64,000 nt of DNA from QHXN01 sp032162705 (GCA_032162705.1 JAVRON010000049.1:1-64000), one strand, 5' to 3'. Positions 18,487 through 28,554 are shown, counted from the first letter of the stretch. The notes: generated by a model from the sequence alone, not told the origin. Numbers and translations are program-made.

Positions 18487-20946
18487 TTATTCGTAACGTA
18501 AAGCTATCATCGGGTCCACTTTCGTCGCCCTTCTCGCGGGGACGAGACAGGAGACAAGCGCGACTGTGGCGAGCAGCAGCGAGACGACGGCGAAGACCAG
18601 AGGGTCTGTGGCCGAGACGCCGTAGAGCAGGCTCGACATCAGACGCGTCAGCGCGAAAGCGCCCGCAAGTCCGAGGCCGAGGCCGAAGAGTGTCAGCAGC
18701 ATCCCACGGCCGACGACCATCCGCAGCACATCACCCGCTTGCGCGCCGAGCGCCATCCGGATGCCAAATTCGTGCGTGCGCTGCGTGACCGTGTAGCTCA
18801 TCACGCCGTAGATGCCGACGGCGGCGAGCGCGAGGGCGAGCGCGGCGAACAGTCCGAGCAGCGCGACGTTGAACCGCTGCGGCGCGACCGAGCGGCCCAC
18901 CAGCTCGTCCATCGTCCGCGTCTCCCAGACGAGTAGGTTCGGGTCAACGCCCTTCAGCGCCGCGCGCACCGGAGCGGTCAGTGCGGCTGCATCCTGTCCC
19001 TTCGAGCGCACGACGACCTCCATCACGGCCTCGGGCGCTTGTTGGAACGGGATATAGAACTCGGGCACTTCATCTCCGTTCAGCCCCTCGTAGCGCACGC
19101 TCCCCACGACGCCGACGATCTCGCGCTCGATTGGCTTGTCGTCGGCGTCCTCGATGACGAGTCGCTGGCCGAGCGGCTCCTGACCTGTGAAGTATTTGCG
19201 CGCGAGCACTTCGTTGATGATGACGACCGGGGGCGAGTCCTTCGCGTCCGTGCCGGCGAAGGTGCGCCCACGACGGATGGGGATGCTCATGACTCGGAAG
19301 TATTCGGGGCTGACCGTGTAGCTGCGCGCGCTGTTATGCGTGCCCGGCTCGAACGGCGGGCGGCCACCGATGTTGACTTTGCTGAAAATGTCGCGGTTCC
19401 CGAGCGGCAGCAGACGCGTCACGCCCGCCGCATCGACGCCGGGAAGCTGGCCTACTCGCTCGACGGCTGCGCGGAAGTATCCGGCGCGACTGTCGCCGTC
19501 GGCGAACTTCTTCGTGTTGAGCGCGATGGTGAGCGCGAGCACGCGCTCGGGCGAGTAGCCGGGGTCTGTCGAGACAAGCTGGCGGAAGCTCTTAATCAAA
19601 AGCCCCGCGCCCACCAAGAGTACGAGCGAGAGCGCCACCTCCGTGACGACCAGCACGGCGCGCATGCGTCCGCGCCTCGCTCCTTCCGTCCCGCCGCGCC
19701 CGCCCTCTTTGAGCGAGACCGAGAGGTCTGACTTCGAGGCTTGCAGCGCGGGCGCGAGTCCGAACAGCAGCCCCGTCAAGACCGAGACGGCGAGCGTAAA
19801 GAAGAAGACGCGCGCGTCCAGAGAAGTCTCCGCCAGACGCGGGACGCTGGCCGGGCTGAGCTTGACGATGAGGTCAACGCCCCACACGGCCAGAAGCAAC
19901 CCGGCAGCCCCACCCGCGAGCGAGAGCAGCATGCTCTCCGTCAGGAGTTGACGAATGACCCGGCCCCTTGTCGCGCCGAGCGCCGTGCGTATCGCCATCT
20001 CCCTGCCGCGCGAGGCGGCGCGCGCAAGCAGAAGATTCGCCACGTTCGCGCACGCGATTAAGAGGACAAGCCCGACCGCCGCGAGCAGCACGAGCAGGGC
20101 CGGGCGCACCTGCCCGACAAGGTCTTCGTGCAGCGGGACGAGGCGTGCGCGGCGTTGCGCGTCGGCCTCCGGGTATTGAGCCGCGAGCCTGTCCGCGATG
20201 GTCGAGACCTCTGCGGCGGCCTGCTCGAAAGAGACGCCCGGCTTGAGCTTAGCCACTACAGGAATGGAGAACGTGTCGCGACTGTTGAGCGAGGCCGCGT
20301 CAGTCCTCGCGTACTCCGCGACGAAGGGGACGTAATATTCAATCGCCTCTCTCTCGTCGAGCGGGAACTTGAAGCCCGGCTCCGTCACGCCGACGACGGT
20401 CACGACGCGACCCGCGAGTCCCATCCTGACCTCGCGCCCGATGACCGAAGGGTCTGCGCCGAAGCGCCTGCGCCACAGCCCATCGCTTAAGACGATGACC
20501 GGCGGCGCGCCTTCCTTGTCCTCCCCCCTCGTAAACACGCGCCCGAGCGCGGCCCGCGCCCCCAGCATCGGAAAGAGGTCGGCCATCACTTCGGTGCCGC
20601 GCACGCGCTCCGGCTCGTCGCCCGTACCGGCGGACATGACTGTGCCGACGCCCTGATAGCCCGCGACGTATTCGAGCGACTGCGACTGGTCGCGATAGTC
20701 AATCAGGTCTGGGAAAGAGAGCGGCACGTTGGCCGGGACGCTCGGGTCTGTACCCGTGTAGAGCGTCACGATGCGCTCCGCGCCCGCGTAAGGCAGCGCG
20801 CGCAGCAAGACCGAATTGACGACCGAGAAGATAGCCGTGTTCGCGCCAATCCCTAAGGCCAGCGCGACCACCGCCACGAATGCGAAGCCCGGACTCTTCA
20901 AGATCGTCCTCACCCCGTAGCGTAAATCCTGCCAGAAAGTCCTCAT
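18487..20946 (-). CDS. ADOP-type ABC permease 2
   Basis: The 819-residue paralogue has the same double MacB_PCD-FtsX layout. It starts MRTFWQDLRYGVRTILKSPG, has its first helix at about 22-45 (AFVAVVALALGIGANTAIFS), the first FtsX block around residues 275-430, the second around 685-810, and ends ARRATKVDPMIALRYE. The Shine-Dalgarno GGAG is part of a 7-bp stem (TCACTCC / GGAGTGA, loop CGAA) created by the flanking repeat. Translation may therefore be limited by mRNA folding. Its stop codon lies 3 bases from repeat C2. Substrate unknown. Confidence 0.92.
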   Translation of the reverse strand: MRTFWQDLRYGVRTILKSPGFAFVAVVALALGIGANTAIFSVVNSVLLRALPYAGAERIVTLYTGTDPSVPANVPLSFPDLIDYRDQSQSLEYVAGYQGVGTVMSAGTGDEPERVRGTEVMADLFPMLGARAALGRVFTRGEDKEGAPPVIVLSDGLWRRRFGADPSVIGREVRMGLAGRVVTVVGVTEPGFKFPLDEREAIEYYVPFVAEYARTDAASLNSRDTFSIPVVAKLKPGVSFEQAAAEVSTIADRLAAQYPEADAQRRARLVPLHEDLVGQVRPALLVLLAAVGLVLLIACANVANLLLARAASRGREMAIRTALGATRGRVIRQLLTESMLLSLAGGAAGLLLAVWGVDLIVKLSPASVPRLAETSLDARVFFFTLAVSVLTGLLFGLAPALQASKSDLSVSLKEGGRGGTEGARRGRMRAVLVVTEVALSLVLLVGAGLLIKSFRQLVSTDPGYSPERVLALTIALNTKKFADGDSRAGYFRAAVERVGQLPGVDAAGVTRLLPLGNRDIFSKVNIGGRPPFEPGTHNSARSYTVSPEYFRVMSIPIRRGRTFAGTDAKDSPPVVIINEVLARKYFTGQEPLGQRLVIEDADDKPIEREIVGVVGSVRYEGLNGDEVPEFYIPFQQAPEAVMEVVVRSKGQDAAALTAPVRAALKGVDPNLLVWETRTMDELVGRSVAPQRFNVALLGLFAALALALAAVGIYGVMSYTVTQRTHEFGIRMALGAQAGDVLRMVVGRGMLLTLFGLGLGLAGAFALTRLMSSLLYGVSATDPLVFAVVSLLLATVALVSCLVPARRATKVDPMIALRYE

Positions 20947-21043
20947 TGCTCACTCCTTCGGGAGTGATGAGTGATGCGTGATGCGTGATAAGAAAAAAGC
21001 TTTTCATCCTTCTCTCATCACTTATCACTCATCACTTATCACT
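20947..21043. repeat. Inverted GTGATAAGTGATGAG repeat (family C, copy 3) with SD hairpin
   Basis: Left arm starts with the palindrome TCACTCC-TTCG-GGAGTGA followed by GATGAGTGATGCGTG units. The right arm is ATCACTTATCACTCATC repeated. The left palindrome holds the Shine-Dalgarno of ADOP 2 and the right arm supplies the TGA of ADOP 3. Confidence 0.85.
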
Positions 21044-23489
21044 CATGCCTGAGAGCCACCATCGGATCGACACGGGTTGCGCGGCGCGCGGGGATGTAGC
21101 TGGCGGCGAGCGCCACCGCGCCGAGCAGGAGCGGTACGCCCGCGAACGTCAGCGGGTCGGTCGCGCCGATGCCGTAGAGAAAGCCCGCGACCACGCGCGA
21201 CGCGGCGAAGGCGAGCAGCAGTCCGACGCAGAGTCCGATGCCGATGACCAGCAGCCCCTCGCCGAGCACGAGCCGCAGCACGTCCGTTGCGCGCGCGCCC
21301 AAAGCCATGCGGACGCCTATCTCGCGCGTGCGTTGCGCGACCGAGTAAGAGACGACGCCGTAAATCCCTATGGCGGAGAGAGCCAGCGCGAGCAGCCCGA
21401 AGCCGCCGAGCGTCCACGCCGCGACGCGCGCCGGAAGGAGCGAGAGGTCGAACTGCTCAGTGAGCGTCTTCACATCCGCGACGGGCAGGTTCGGGTCGAG
21501 CGCGCGCAGTTGTTCGCGCACCGCGCCCGCGACAGACTGTGGGTCGCCCGAGGTGCGTACGACGAGCGTCATCTTCGGCTCGTAGGCTTGCAGCAGAGGC
21601 TTGTAGATGTAGGGCCGCGCACGCTCGCCGAGCGAACGATACTTGCCATCACGCGCCACGCCGACGACTTCGAGGAAAGGCCCCGTCGCCCCTTCAAAGC
21701 TGACGCGCTTGCCCAGAGGGTCTTCGCCCGGCCAGAGCATCTCGGCCAGCGTCTCGTTGATCGCGACGACGGACGGAGCACCGTCGCGGTCGGCGTCATT
21801 GAAGTCGCGCCCGCGCACGAGCGGCGTCTCCATCGTCTGAAAATAGCGCGGCCCCACGATGTTGAAGCCCGTGCTCGTGCCATCTCCGCCCGTCTGCCCA
21901 CGCCCTTCGGCGAAGACCTGTCCCTGTCCGAAGGAGAAGCCCAACTGCGCGAACCTCACAAAGCTCGCGCGCTCGACGCCCGGCTGCGCCTCGACCCGCG
22001 TGAGCAACTCGCGGTAAAAGTTCCGCCCTTCGGCCTCTTTGTATCGCAGAAGCCCGAGGTTGACGGGCACGGTCAGTGCGCGCTCGACGCGGAAGCCCGG
22101 GTCGATGCCGTGCGCGCTTTGCAGGCTCCGTATGAACAGCCCCGCGCAGACCAGAAGCACTACGGAGAGCGTCACCTGCGCCGTCACGAAAACGGCGCGC
22201 AGGCGAGAGCGGCGCGTGCCCGCACGCGAAGAGTCTTCGGTCTTCAAGGCCGTGACGATGTCGAGCCGCGAAGCCTGAAGCGCGGGCGCGAGGCCGAAGA
22301 TGATTCCCGCCACGACCGAGACGACAAGCGTAAAGGCGAGCACGCGATAGTCGAGACCAATCTCGATTGAGGCCAGCGGCGTCGCCTGCGCGTAAGAGAT
22401 CATCAGGTCATTGGCCCACAACGCGAGGAGCAGGCCGAACGCGCCGCCCGTGACGCCGAGCAGCACGCTCTCCGTCAACCACTGGCGGACGAGTCGTGCG
22501 CGGCCCGCGCCGAGCGCCTGTCGAATGGCGGTCTCGCGGCGGCGGACGGCTGCGCGCGCCACGAGTAGCCCCGCGATGTTCGCGCACGCGATCAGAAGCA
22601 CGAGCGCCACGACGGCCATCACGATGCCGACAATGGGCAGCGCCTCTTCGCGGTCGCTCGGGTCCATGCCGCCGCTCATCCTGAGGAGTTGGACGCGCCG
22701 AAGCGACTCGGCATCGGCCCTGCCGCTGTAAGTCTCGGCCAGGCGGCGCGCGATGCCGGACAACTCCGCCGCCGCCTGCTCGCGCGTCACATTCGGCTTC
22801 AGACGCGCGAAGACTTCCAGCCAGTGATTGCGCCTCTCGCGGAGCATGTCTCCCGCGGAGCCTTCGACCCCGGACATACCGGGCGGGTTCAGAACCGTCT
22901 GCATCGAGAGCGGAATCCACAACTCCCGGTTGAGTCCGACCTCCGTACCGATAAACTTTTCGGGCGCGATGCCGATGACCGTGAAGCCGAGGCCGTTCAA
23001 AGAAATCTGCTTGCCGACCACACTTGCGTCCGAGTCGAAGCGCGTCCGCCAGAGGTGTTGGCTTAAGACGACGACGGGCGTGGGGGTGCGCCCTTCGTCC
23101 TCGATAAAGGTGCGGCCCAAGTGTGCGCCGACGCCGAGCACGTCGAAGTAGTTCGCGGTCACGTACTCGCCCTTGATGAGTTCCGGCTCGTCGCCGCGCG
23201 TCAGACTAAATTCGCGCGTGCCCGTGATGGCCGCCATGCCGTCGAAGCTCTGCGCCTGCTCGCGGTAATCGAGATAGTCCGGATATGACGAGGGCGCACG
23301 CAGCCACACGACGCTTCCCTGCCCACTGACGACGGGGATAGGGCGGATGAGCACGGCGTTGACGAGACTGAAGATCGCCGTGTTGAAGCCAATCCCGAGC
23401 GCCAGAGACACCACCGCCACTACGGTGAAGCCCGGCGAACGCCACAGCATCCGCACCCCGTACCGCAAGTCCTTCAGCAAAGTCCTCAT
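21039..23489 (-). CDS. ADOP-type ABC permease 3
   Basis: The 816-residue double MacB_PCD-FtsX permease starts MRTLLKDLRYGVRMLWRSPG with an anchor helix at about residues 22-45 (TVVAVVSLALGIGFNTAIFS). It has membrane blocks near 285-425 and 690-805 and ends ARRATRVDPMVALRHE. The terminal HE replaces the RYE of the other four. The TGA stop is contributed by the adjoining repeat arm. Its Shine-Dalgarno lies in the same 7-bp hairpin as ADOP 2. It is one of five consecutive paralogues with no ATPase gene between them. Confidence 0.92.
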   Translation of the reverse strand: MRTLLKDLRYGVRMLWRSPGFTVVAVVSLALGIGFNTAIFSLVNAVLIRPIPVVSGQGSVVWLRAPSSYPDYLDYREQAQSFDGMAAITGTREFSLTRGDEPELIKGEYVTANYFDVLGVGAHLGRTFIEDEGRTPTPVVVLSQHLWRTRFDSDASVVGKQISLNGLGFTVIGIAPEKFIGTEVGLNRELWIPLSMQTVLNPPGMSGVEGSAGDMLRERRNHWLEVFARLKPNVTREQAAAELSGIARRLAETYSGRADAESLRRVQLLRMSGGMDPSDREEALPIVGIVMAVVALVLLIACANIAGLLVARAAVRRRETAIRQALGAGRARLVRQWLTESVLLGVTGGAFGLLLALWANDLMISYAQATPLASIEIGLDYRVLAFTLVVSVVAGIIFGLAPALQASRLDIVTALKTEDSSRAGTRRSRLRAVFVTAQVTLSVVLLVCAGLFIRSLQSAHGIDPGFRVERALTVPVNLGLLRYKEAEGRNFYRELLTRVEAQPGVERASFVRFAQLGFSFGQGQVFAEGRGQTGGDGTSTGFNIVGPRYFQTMETPLVRGRDFNDADRDGAPSVVAINETLAEMLWPGEDPLGKRVSFEGATGPFLEVVGVARDGKYRSLGERARPYIYKPLLQAYEPKMTLVVRTSGDPQSVAGAVREQLRALDPNLPVADVKTLTEQFDLSLLPARVAAWTLGGFGLLALALSAIGIYGVVSYSVAQRTREIGVRMALGARATDVLRLVLGEGLLVIGIGLCVGLLLAFAASRVVAGFLYGIGATDPLTFAGVPLLLGAVALAASYIPARRATRVDPMVALRHE

Positions 23490-23580
23490 TGCTCACTCCT
23501 TCGGGAGTGATAAGTGATGAGTGATAAGAAAAAGTTTTTCGTCTTTCACTTATCACTCATCACTCATCACTTATCACTCG
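23490..23580. repeat. Inverted GTGATAAGTGATGAG repeat (family C, copy 4) with SD hairpin
   Basis: Same construction as copy 3: TCACTCC-TTCG-GGAGTGA next to the ADOP 3 start, GATAAGTGATGAGTG units, then ATCACTCATCACTTATCACT entering the stop codon of ADOP 4. Confidence 0.85.
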
Positions 23581-26003
23581 TATCTAAGAGCCACCATCGG
23601 ATCGACCTTCGTCGCGCGTCGCGCGGGCATGTAGCAGGCCGCGAGCGCAACCAATGTGAGCAGCAGCGCAAAGCCTGCGTAGGTCAGCGGGTCGTTCGGG
23701 CTGACGCCGAAGAGTTGACTCTGCATCAGGCGCGTCAGGGCGAAGGCCCCGCACAGGCCGAGTCCCACACCCGCGAGCGCCAGCGTCATGCCTTTGCGCA
23801 GCACCAGCGCGAGGATTGAAACGGGCTGCGCGCCGAGCGCGAGGCGCACGCCGATCTCCTGCATGTGCTGTGCGACGAAGAAGGAGAGCACGCCGTAGAT
23901 TCCGAGCGAGGAGAGCGCCAGCGCCAGCGCCGCGAAGACGCCGAGCAGCGTCATGCCTACTTGCCGCTGCGCCGACTCGTCACTCAAAATCTCCGCCATC
24001 GTCTGGACGTTCGACACGGGCTGACCGGGATCGACCGCGTAGACCTCGCGGCGTACGGCGGCAATCAGTCCCGCCGGCTCGACCGAAGTACGTATGACCA
24101 GATAGCCCGGCGCGAACCACTGCTGATACTCGACCTGCCTGTAAGGCAGATACATCTCCGCCTTGACCGGCGCATCAAGTCCCATCTGCCGCACGTCGGC
24201 CACGACGCCGACAATCGTCAGCCAGGGGCGCTTCGCGTCTGGGCCGCCGACCTTGAAGCGCTTCCCCAGGGCGTCTTGGCCCGGCCAGTAAGCGCGTGCC
24301 ATCGCCTCGTTGATAACGACGACGGGCTGCGACTGTGGGCCATCCGACTCCTGCAAGTAACGCCCCTGTTTGAGCGGGATGCCCAACGTCTGCAAGTAGT
24401 CTGCGGTAACTTGCCGATGGTTTGCGTCGTTGCCCATCCCGCGCTCGGGCGCACGGCCTTCGACGGTGAAGCCGCTCGTGCCGCCCTTCCATGTCAGAGG
24501 GACGGTCGTCGTGTAGCCCGCCGAGACGACGCCGGGCAAACGGCGCACGCGCTCAAGCACTGCGTCATAGAAGGCTTGGCGCTGCGCGTGCTCTGTGTAC
24601 TTGTTCTCGGGCAGTATTGTCCTCAGCGTCAAAACGTTCTCGGGACGGATGCCCGAATACTGCCCGCGCAGCTTTTTGAGCGACTGGATCAGGAGTCCCG
24701 CGCCGACAAGAAGCACCAGCGCCAGCGCGACTTCCGAGACGACGAAAGCGTTGCGCAGACGACGGCTGCCCGCACCTACGCCGCCGCGCCCGCCGCCCTG
24801 CTTGAGCGCTTCACCGGGCCCGGCCTTCGACGCCTGGAGCGCGGGCGCGAGTCCGAAGACCGTGCCCGTCAGAAGCGAGATGACGAGTGTGAAGCCGAGG
24901 ACTTTCCCGTCAATGCCGAGGCTGGTCGAGAGCGCCATCGTCTGCGGAATCAACTGCTGTAGGAAGGCGAAGCTCCAGAGGGCCAGCAGGAGTCCGAGCA
25001 CGCCGCCCGAGAGAGAGAGCAGCGCGCTCTCCGTCAACAGTTGCCGCACGACTCTCCAGCGGCTCGCGCCGAGCGCGATGCGGATGGCAATCTCGCGGCG
25101 GCGCGCGACCGAGCGCGACAGCAACAGCCCCGCGATGTTCGCGCACGCGATCAGCAACACGAAGGCGACGGCGACAAGCAGCATCATGAGCGGGCGGCGC
25201 ACGTCACCCGCCAACTGCTCGCGCAGCGGCTGCACGTTTGCTCCAAGCTCGGCGGCTTCATCCGGATGGTCGCGCGAGATGCGCGCCATGATGGTCTTGA
25301 TGTCGGCGTCGGCCTGCTCGGTGGTGACGCCGGGCCGCACACGCCCGACGACCGTGAGATAGTGGCCGCCGCGATTGGCCCAGTCTTCAGGAGCCTGCGC
25401 GAGCGGCACCCAGAGACGGATGTATGATTCGAGGAACTGAAATCCCGCGGGCATCACGCCGACGACCGTGTACTTCTCGCCGTTGAGCAGAATCTCTCTG
25501 CCGACGAGGCTGCGCTCGCCGCCGAAGCTGTTCTGCCAGAGCGCGTGGCTGAGGATGACGACCTTGTTTGAGCCGGGCTTCTCTTCTTCAGCCGAGAAGC
25601 CGCGCCCGAGCGCGGGCCTCGTGCCGAGCAGCCCGAACAGGTTGGCCGTCACCGCATGCCCGGCCACCTTCTCCGGCTCGCCGACGCCGGTCAGGTTGTA
25701 GCTCACCGTCTGAATGGCGGCCATGTCCTCGAAGGTCTGGTTCTGTGTTTTCCAGTCGAGATAATTGGCGGGCGCGGGCGAGTTCTGCGGGAAGCCGATG
25801 TTCGACGCGTCCTCCCAAACCATGACCAGCCGCGCCGGGTCTGCGAAGGGCAGAGGCTTGAGCAGCACCGCGTTGATGAGACTGAAGATGGCCGTGTTCG
25901 CACCTATCCCTAAGGCCAGCGTCAGCACAGCCACCAGCGTAAAGCCCGGCCTCGTCCACAAACTGCGCGCGCCGTAGCGCAGGTCTTGCCAGAGAGTCCT
26001 CAT
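23574..26003 (-). CDS. ADOP-type ABC permease 4
   Basis: The 809-residue member starts MRTLWQDLRYGARSLWTRPG. First helix about 22-45 (TLVAVLTLALGIGANTAIFS), FtsX blocks near 275-420 and 680-800, end ARRATKVDPMVALRYE. The second periplasmic domain differs clearly from its neighbours, so the copies are not recent identical duplicates. The stop codon TGA is inside repeat C4. The CGGAGTGAGCA before the ATG is partly paired with an upstream CACTT, a weaker version of the hairpin at ADOP 2 and 3. Function as a transporter component is inferred from family. Confidence 0.92.
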   Translation of the reverse strand: MRTLWQDLRYGARSLWTRPGFTLVAVLTLALGIGANTAIFSLINAVLLKPLPFADPARLVMVWEDASNIGFPQNSPAPANYLDWKTQNQTFEDMAAIQTVSYNLTGVGEPEKVAGHAVTANLFGLLGTRPALGRGFSAEEEKPGSNKVVILSHALWQNSFGGERSLVGREILLNGEKYTVVGVMPAGFQFLESYIRLWVPLAQAPEDWANRGGHYLTVVGRVRPGVTTEQADADIKTIMARISRDHPDEAAELGANVQPLREQLAGDVRRPLMMLLVAVAFVLLIACANIAGLLLSRSVARRREIAIRIALGASRWRVVRQLLTESALLSLSGGVLGLLLALWSFAFLQQLIPQTMALSTSLGIDGKVLGFTLVISLLTGTVFGLAPALQASKAGPGEALKQGGGRGGVGAGSRRLRNAFVVSEVALALVLLVGAGLLIQSLKKLRGQYSGIRPENVLTLRTILPENKYTEHAQRQAFYDAVLERVRRLPGVVSAGYTTTVPLTWKGGTSGFTVEGRAPERGMGNDANHRQVTADYLQTLGIPLKQGRYLQESDGPQSQPVVVINEAMARAYWPGQDALGKRFKVGGPDAKRPWLTIVGVVADVRQMGLDAPVKAEMYLPYRQVEYQQWFAPGYLVIRTSVEPAGLIAAVRREVYAVDPGQPVSNVQTMAEILSDESAQRQVGMTLLGVFAALALALSSLGIYGVLSFFVAQHMQEIGVRLALGAQPVSILALVLRKGMTLALAGVGLGLCGAFALTRLMQSQLFGVSPNDPLTYAGFALLLTLVALAACYMPARRATKVDPMVALRYE

Positions 26004-26004
26004 T

Positions 26005-26117
26005 GCTCACTCCGTTCGCAAGTGATAAGTGATGAGTGATGAGTGATGAGAAAAAGCTTTTCGTCTTTCACTTATCACTTATCACTTATCACTTATCACT
26101 CATCACTTATCACTCGT
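26005..26117. repeat. Inverted GTGATAAGTGATGAG repeat (family C, copy 5)
   Basis: Left arm AAGTGATAAGTGATGAGTGA, right arm at least five ATCACTT units, ending in the stop codon of ADOP 5. It separates ADOP 4 and ADOP 5. Confidence 0.85.
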
Positions 26118-28554
26118 ATCTCAAAGCCACCATCGGATCGACCTTCGTCGCGCGGCGCGCGGGGACGTAGGAGGCGAGAAGCGCGACCGACGCCAGAAGC
26201 AGCGCGATGCCCGCGTAGGTCAGAGGGTCTACGTTCGAGACGCCGTAGAGCAGGCTCGCCATGAAGCGCGTCAGAATGAGCGCGCCCACCAGACCAATCA
26301 CGAGGCCGATGCCGACGAGCGCCATCCCCTGTCCGACGACCATCCGTAGCACGTTGCCCGCTTGCGCTCCGAGCGCCATGCGCAGGCCGATCTCGTGCGT
26401 GCGCTGCGCGACCGCGTAGCTCATCACGCCGTAGAGGCCGACGACGGCGAGGACGAGCGCGAGCGCGGCGAAGACGCCGAACAGAAACATCGAGAAGCGT
26501 CGCTGGGCGAGCGAGTCGGCGACCATCTTCTCCATCGTCGTCACGCGGTAGACCGGCAGGTCTCTGTCAACGCTCGCGATTGCGCCGCGCACCGCAGGAG
26601 CGAGCGACGAAGGGTCGCCGTCCGTGCTCACCGCGACGAAGAGGTCTGTGCCGTTCGCACGCTGCGCGTAAGGGACGTAATATTGAACGCGCGACTCACC
26701 TTCCAGCCCCTCGTTGCGGACGTGGCCGACGATGCCGACGATCTCGCGGTAGCGCGGGGCCTGCGCGCCGCCCTCGAACGTAATGCGCTTGCCGAGCGCG
26801 TCTTCGCCCGGCCAATACTTGCGCGCCATCGCCTCGTCGATGATGGCGACGCCGGGAGAGTCCGCCGTGTCGTGCGCGTCGAAGAAGCGCCCCTCGATGA
26901 GATGGATACCCATCGTCTGGAAGTAGTCGTCCGAGACCATCCAGCGGTCGCCATGCGGCGAATCCTCGCCGGGCCCCACCTGCTTGCCCTCGATGCGGAA
27001 GCTGCCGCTCTGGTTCATCCCGCTCATCGGCAGCGTCGTCGTCGTGGCGGCGTCCTTCACGCCCGCCACGCCGCGCACCTGTTCGAGCATCTGTCGGTCG
27101 AAGGCCGCGCGCTGCATAGGCTCAGCGTACTTGCTCGCGGGCAGAGAGACCTGCATCGCCAGCACGCCGTGCGGTTGGAAGCCGGGGCTGACCTGCTGCA
27201 ACTCGATGAAGCTGCGTATGAGAAGCCCCGCGCCGACCAGAAGCACGACGGCGAAGGCCATCTCGGCGATGACTAAAGCGTTACGCACGCCGCGACGCAC
27301 GCCCGCGTTGCCGCTCCGCCCGCCCTCTTTGAGCGTGTCGTGGAGGTTGACGTTCGAGGTCTGGAACGCGGGCGCGAGTCCGAACACCACGCCCGTCAGG
27401 ACGGAGACGCCGAGCGTGAAGAGAAGCACACGCGAGTCAAGCCCGATCTCGGTCGCGCGCGGCAGACGGTTGTCGTTGAGCTTTAGCAGGAGGTCAACGC
27501 CCCACATCGCCAGCAAGAGGCCAAGCCCTCCGCCGACGAGCGAGAGCAGTACACTCTCCGTCAAAAGTTGGCGGACGACCCGCCAGCGGCTCGCGCCCAA
27601 GGCCGTCCGCACCGCAATCTCTTTCTGCCGGACGGCCCCGCGCGCAAGCATCAGGTTGGCGACGTTGGCGCACGCGATCAAGAGCACGAACAGCACCGCG
27701 CCGAGCAGGATGAACAGCGCTGTGCGGATTTTGCCGACGACGAACTCGTTCAAGGGCGTCAGCAGAAGGCCCCAGTTGCTCGCGTCCATGCCGGGCATGT
27801 ATTGCCGTCTGAGGTCTGCGGCCATCGAGTCCATCTCGGCCTGCGCCTGCTCGAAGCGGACTCCCGGTTTCATGCGTGCCAGCACGCCGAGGTACTCGCT
27901 CGTCAAACTGCTGTTCGGGTCGAGCTGCTGCGGCGTAAACGTGATCGGCGACCAGAGGTCTGGAGCCTGCTGCTGCCCGAACTCACGCCCGAATGGGAAG
28001 GTGGGCGGCATGACGCCGACGACCGTGTAAGGCTCGCCGTTGAGAGTGATGTTCTTACCCACGACGGGGACGCCGCCGAAGCGACGACGCCAGAAGCCGT
28101 CGCTCAAGACGACGACCTTGTTGTTGCCCGTCTGGTTCTCTTCGGCCTTGAAGGTGCGCCCCTGCGCGGCCTCGGCTCCGAGCGTGGGGAAGAGATTGGC
28201 CGTGACCGACATGCCTTGCAGGCGCTCAGGCTCGCCCTCGCCCGTGAGGTTGACGTTCCAGCCGCTGAAGGCCGCCACCTCGGAGAATGACTTCGCGTTG
28301 TCTCGATAGTAGACGTAGCCGGGCGCGGAGACCGAAGCCTTGAGGTCGATCTTCTGGTAGTTGTGATTGATGAGGACGAGCTGGCCGGGGTCTTTGTAGT
28401 TGAGCGGCCTCAGCAGGATGGTGTTGACGACCGAGAAGATCGCGGTGTTCGCGCCGACGCCGAGCGCGACGGCGAGCACGGCGACTGCCGTAAAGCCCGG
28501 ACTCTTCCAGAGCACGCGCGCGGCGTAGCGTATGTCTTGCCAGAGAGTTTTCAT
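26110..28554 (-). CDS. ADOP-type ABC permease 5
   Basis: The 814-residue permease starts MKTLWQDIRYAARVLWKSPG. It has an anchor helix at about 22-45 (TAVAVLAVALGVGANTAIFS), a first FtsX block near 280-430, a second near 685-805, and the end ARRATKVDPMVALRYE. It is the first permease downstream of the adaptor and ATPase genes. A clean GAGGTG ribosome site lies 6 bases before the ATG, without the repeat-derived hairpin of ADOP 2 and 3, so it may be the best-translated copy. The TGA stop is in repeat C5. It is the most likely direct partner of the ATPase at 28746. Confidence 0.92.
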   Translation of the reverse strand: MKTLWQDIRYAARVLWKSPGFTAVAVLAVALGVGANTAIFSVVNTILLRPLNYKDPGQLVLINHNYQKIDLKASVSAPGYVYYRDNAKSFSEVAAFSGWNVNLTGEGEPERLQGMSVTANLFPTLGAEAAQGRTFKAEENQTGNNKVVVLSDGFWRRRFGGVPVVGKNITLNGEPYTVVGVMPPTFPFGREFGQQQAPDLWSPITFTPQQLDPNSSLTSEYLGVLARMKPGVRFEQAQAEMDSMAADLRRQYMPGMDASNWGLLLTPLNEFVVGKIRTALFILLGAVLFVLLIACANVANLMLARGAVRQKEIAVRTALGASRWRVVRQLLTESVLLSLVGGGLGLLLAMWGVDLLLKLNDNRLPRATEIGLDSRVLLFTLGVSVLTGVVFGLAPAFQTSNVNLHDTLKEGGRSGNAGVRRGVRNALVIAEMAFAVVLLVGAGLLIRSFIELQQVSPGFQPHGVLAMQVSLPASKYAEPMQRAAFDRQMLEQVRGVAGVKDAATTTTLPMSGMNQSGSFRIEGKQVGPGEDSPHGDRWMVSDDYFQTMGIHLIEGRFFDAHDTADSPGVAIIDEAMARKYWPGEDALGKRITFEGGAQAPRYREIVGIVGHVRNEGLEGESRVQYYVPYAQRANGTDLFVAVSTDGDPSSLAPAVRGAIASVDRDLPVYRVTTMEKMVADSLAQRRFSMFLFGVFAALALVLAVVGLYGVMSYAVAQRTHEIGLRMALGAQAGNVLRMVVGQGMALVGIGLVIGLVGALILTRFMASLLYGVSNVDPLTYAGIALLLASVALLASYVPARRATKVDPMVALRYE

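Noticed and set aside
26019..26117. CRISPR array suspected from tandem TCACTTATCACT units
   Set aside because: Units are 7-10 bases, contiguous without unique spacers, and mirrored by an inverted arm; no cas gene is near.
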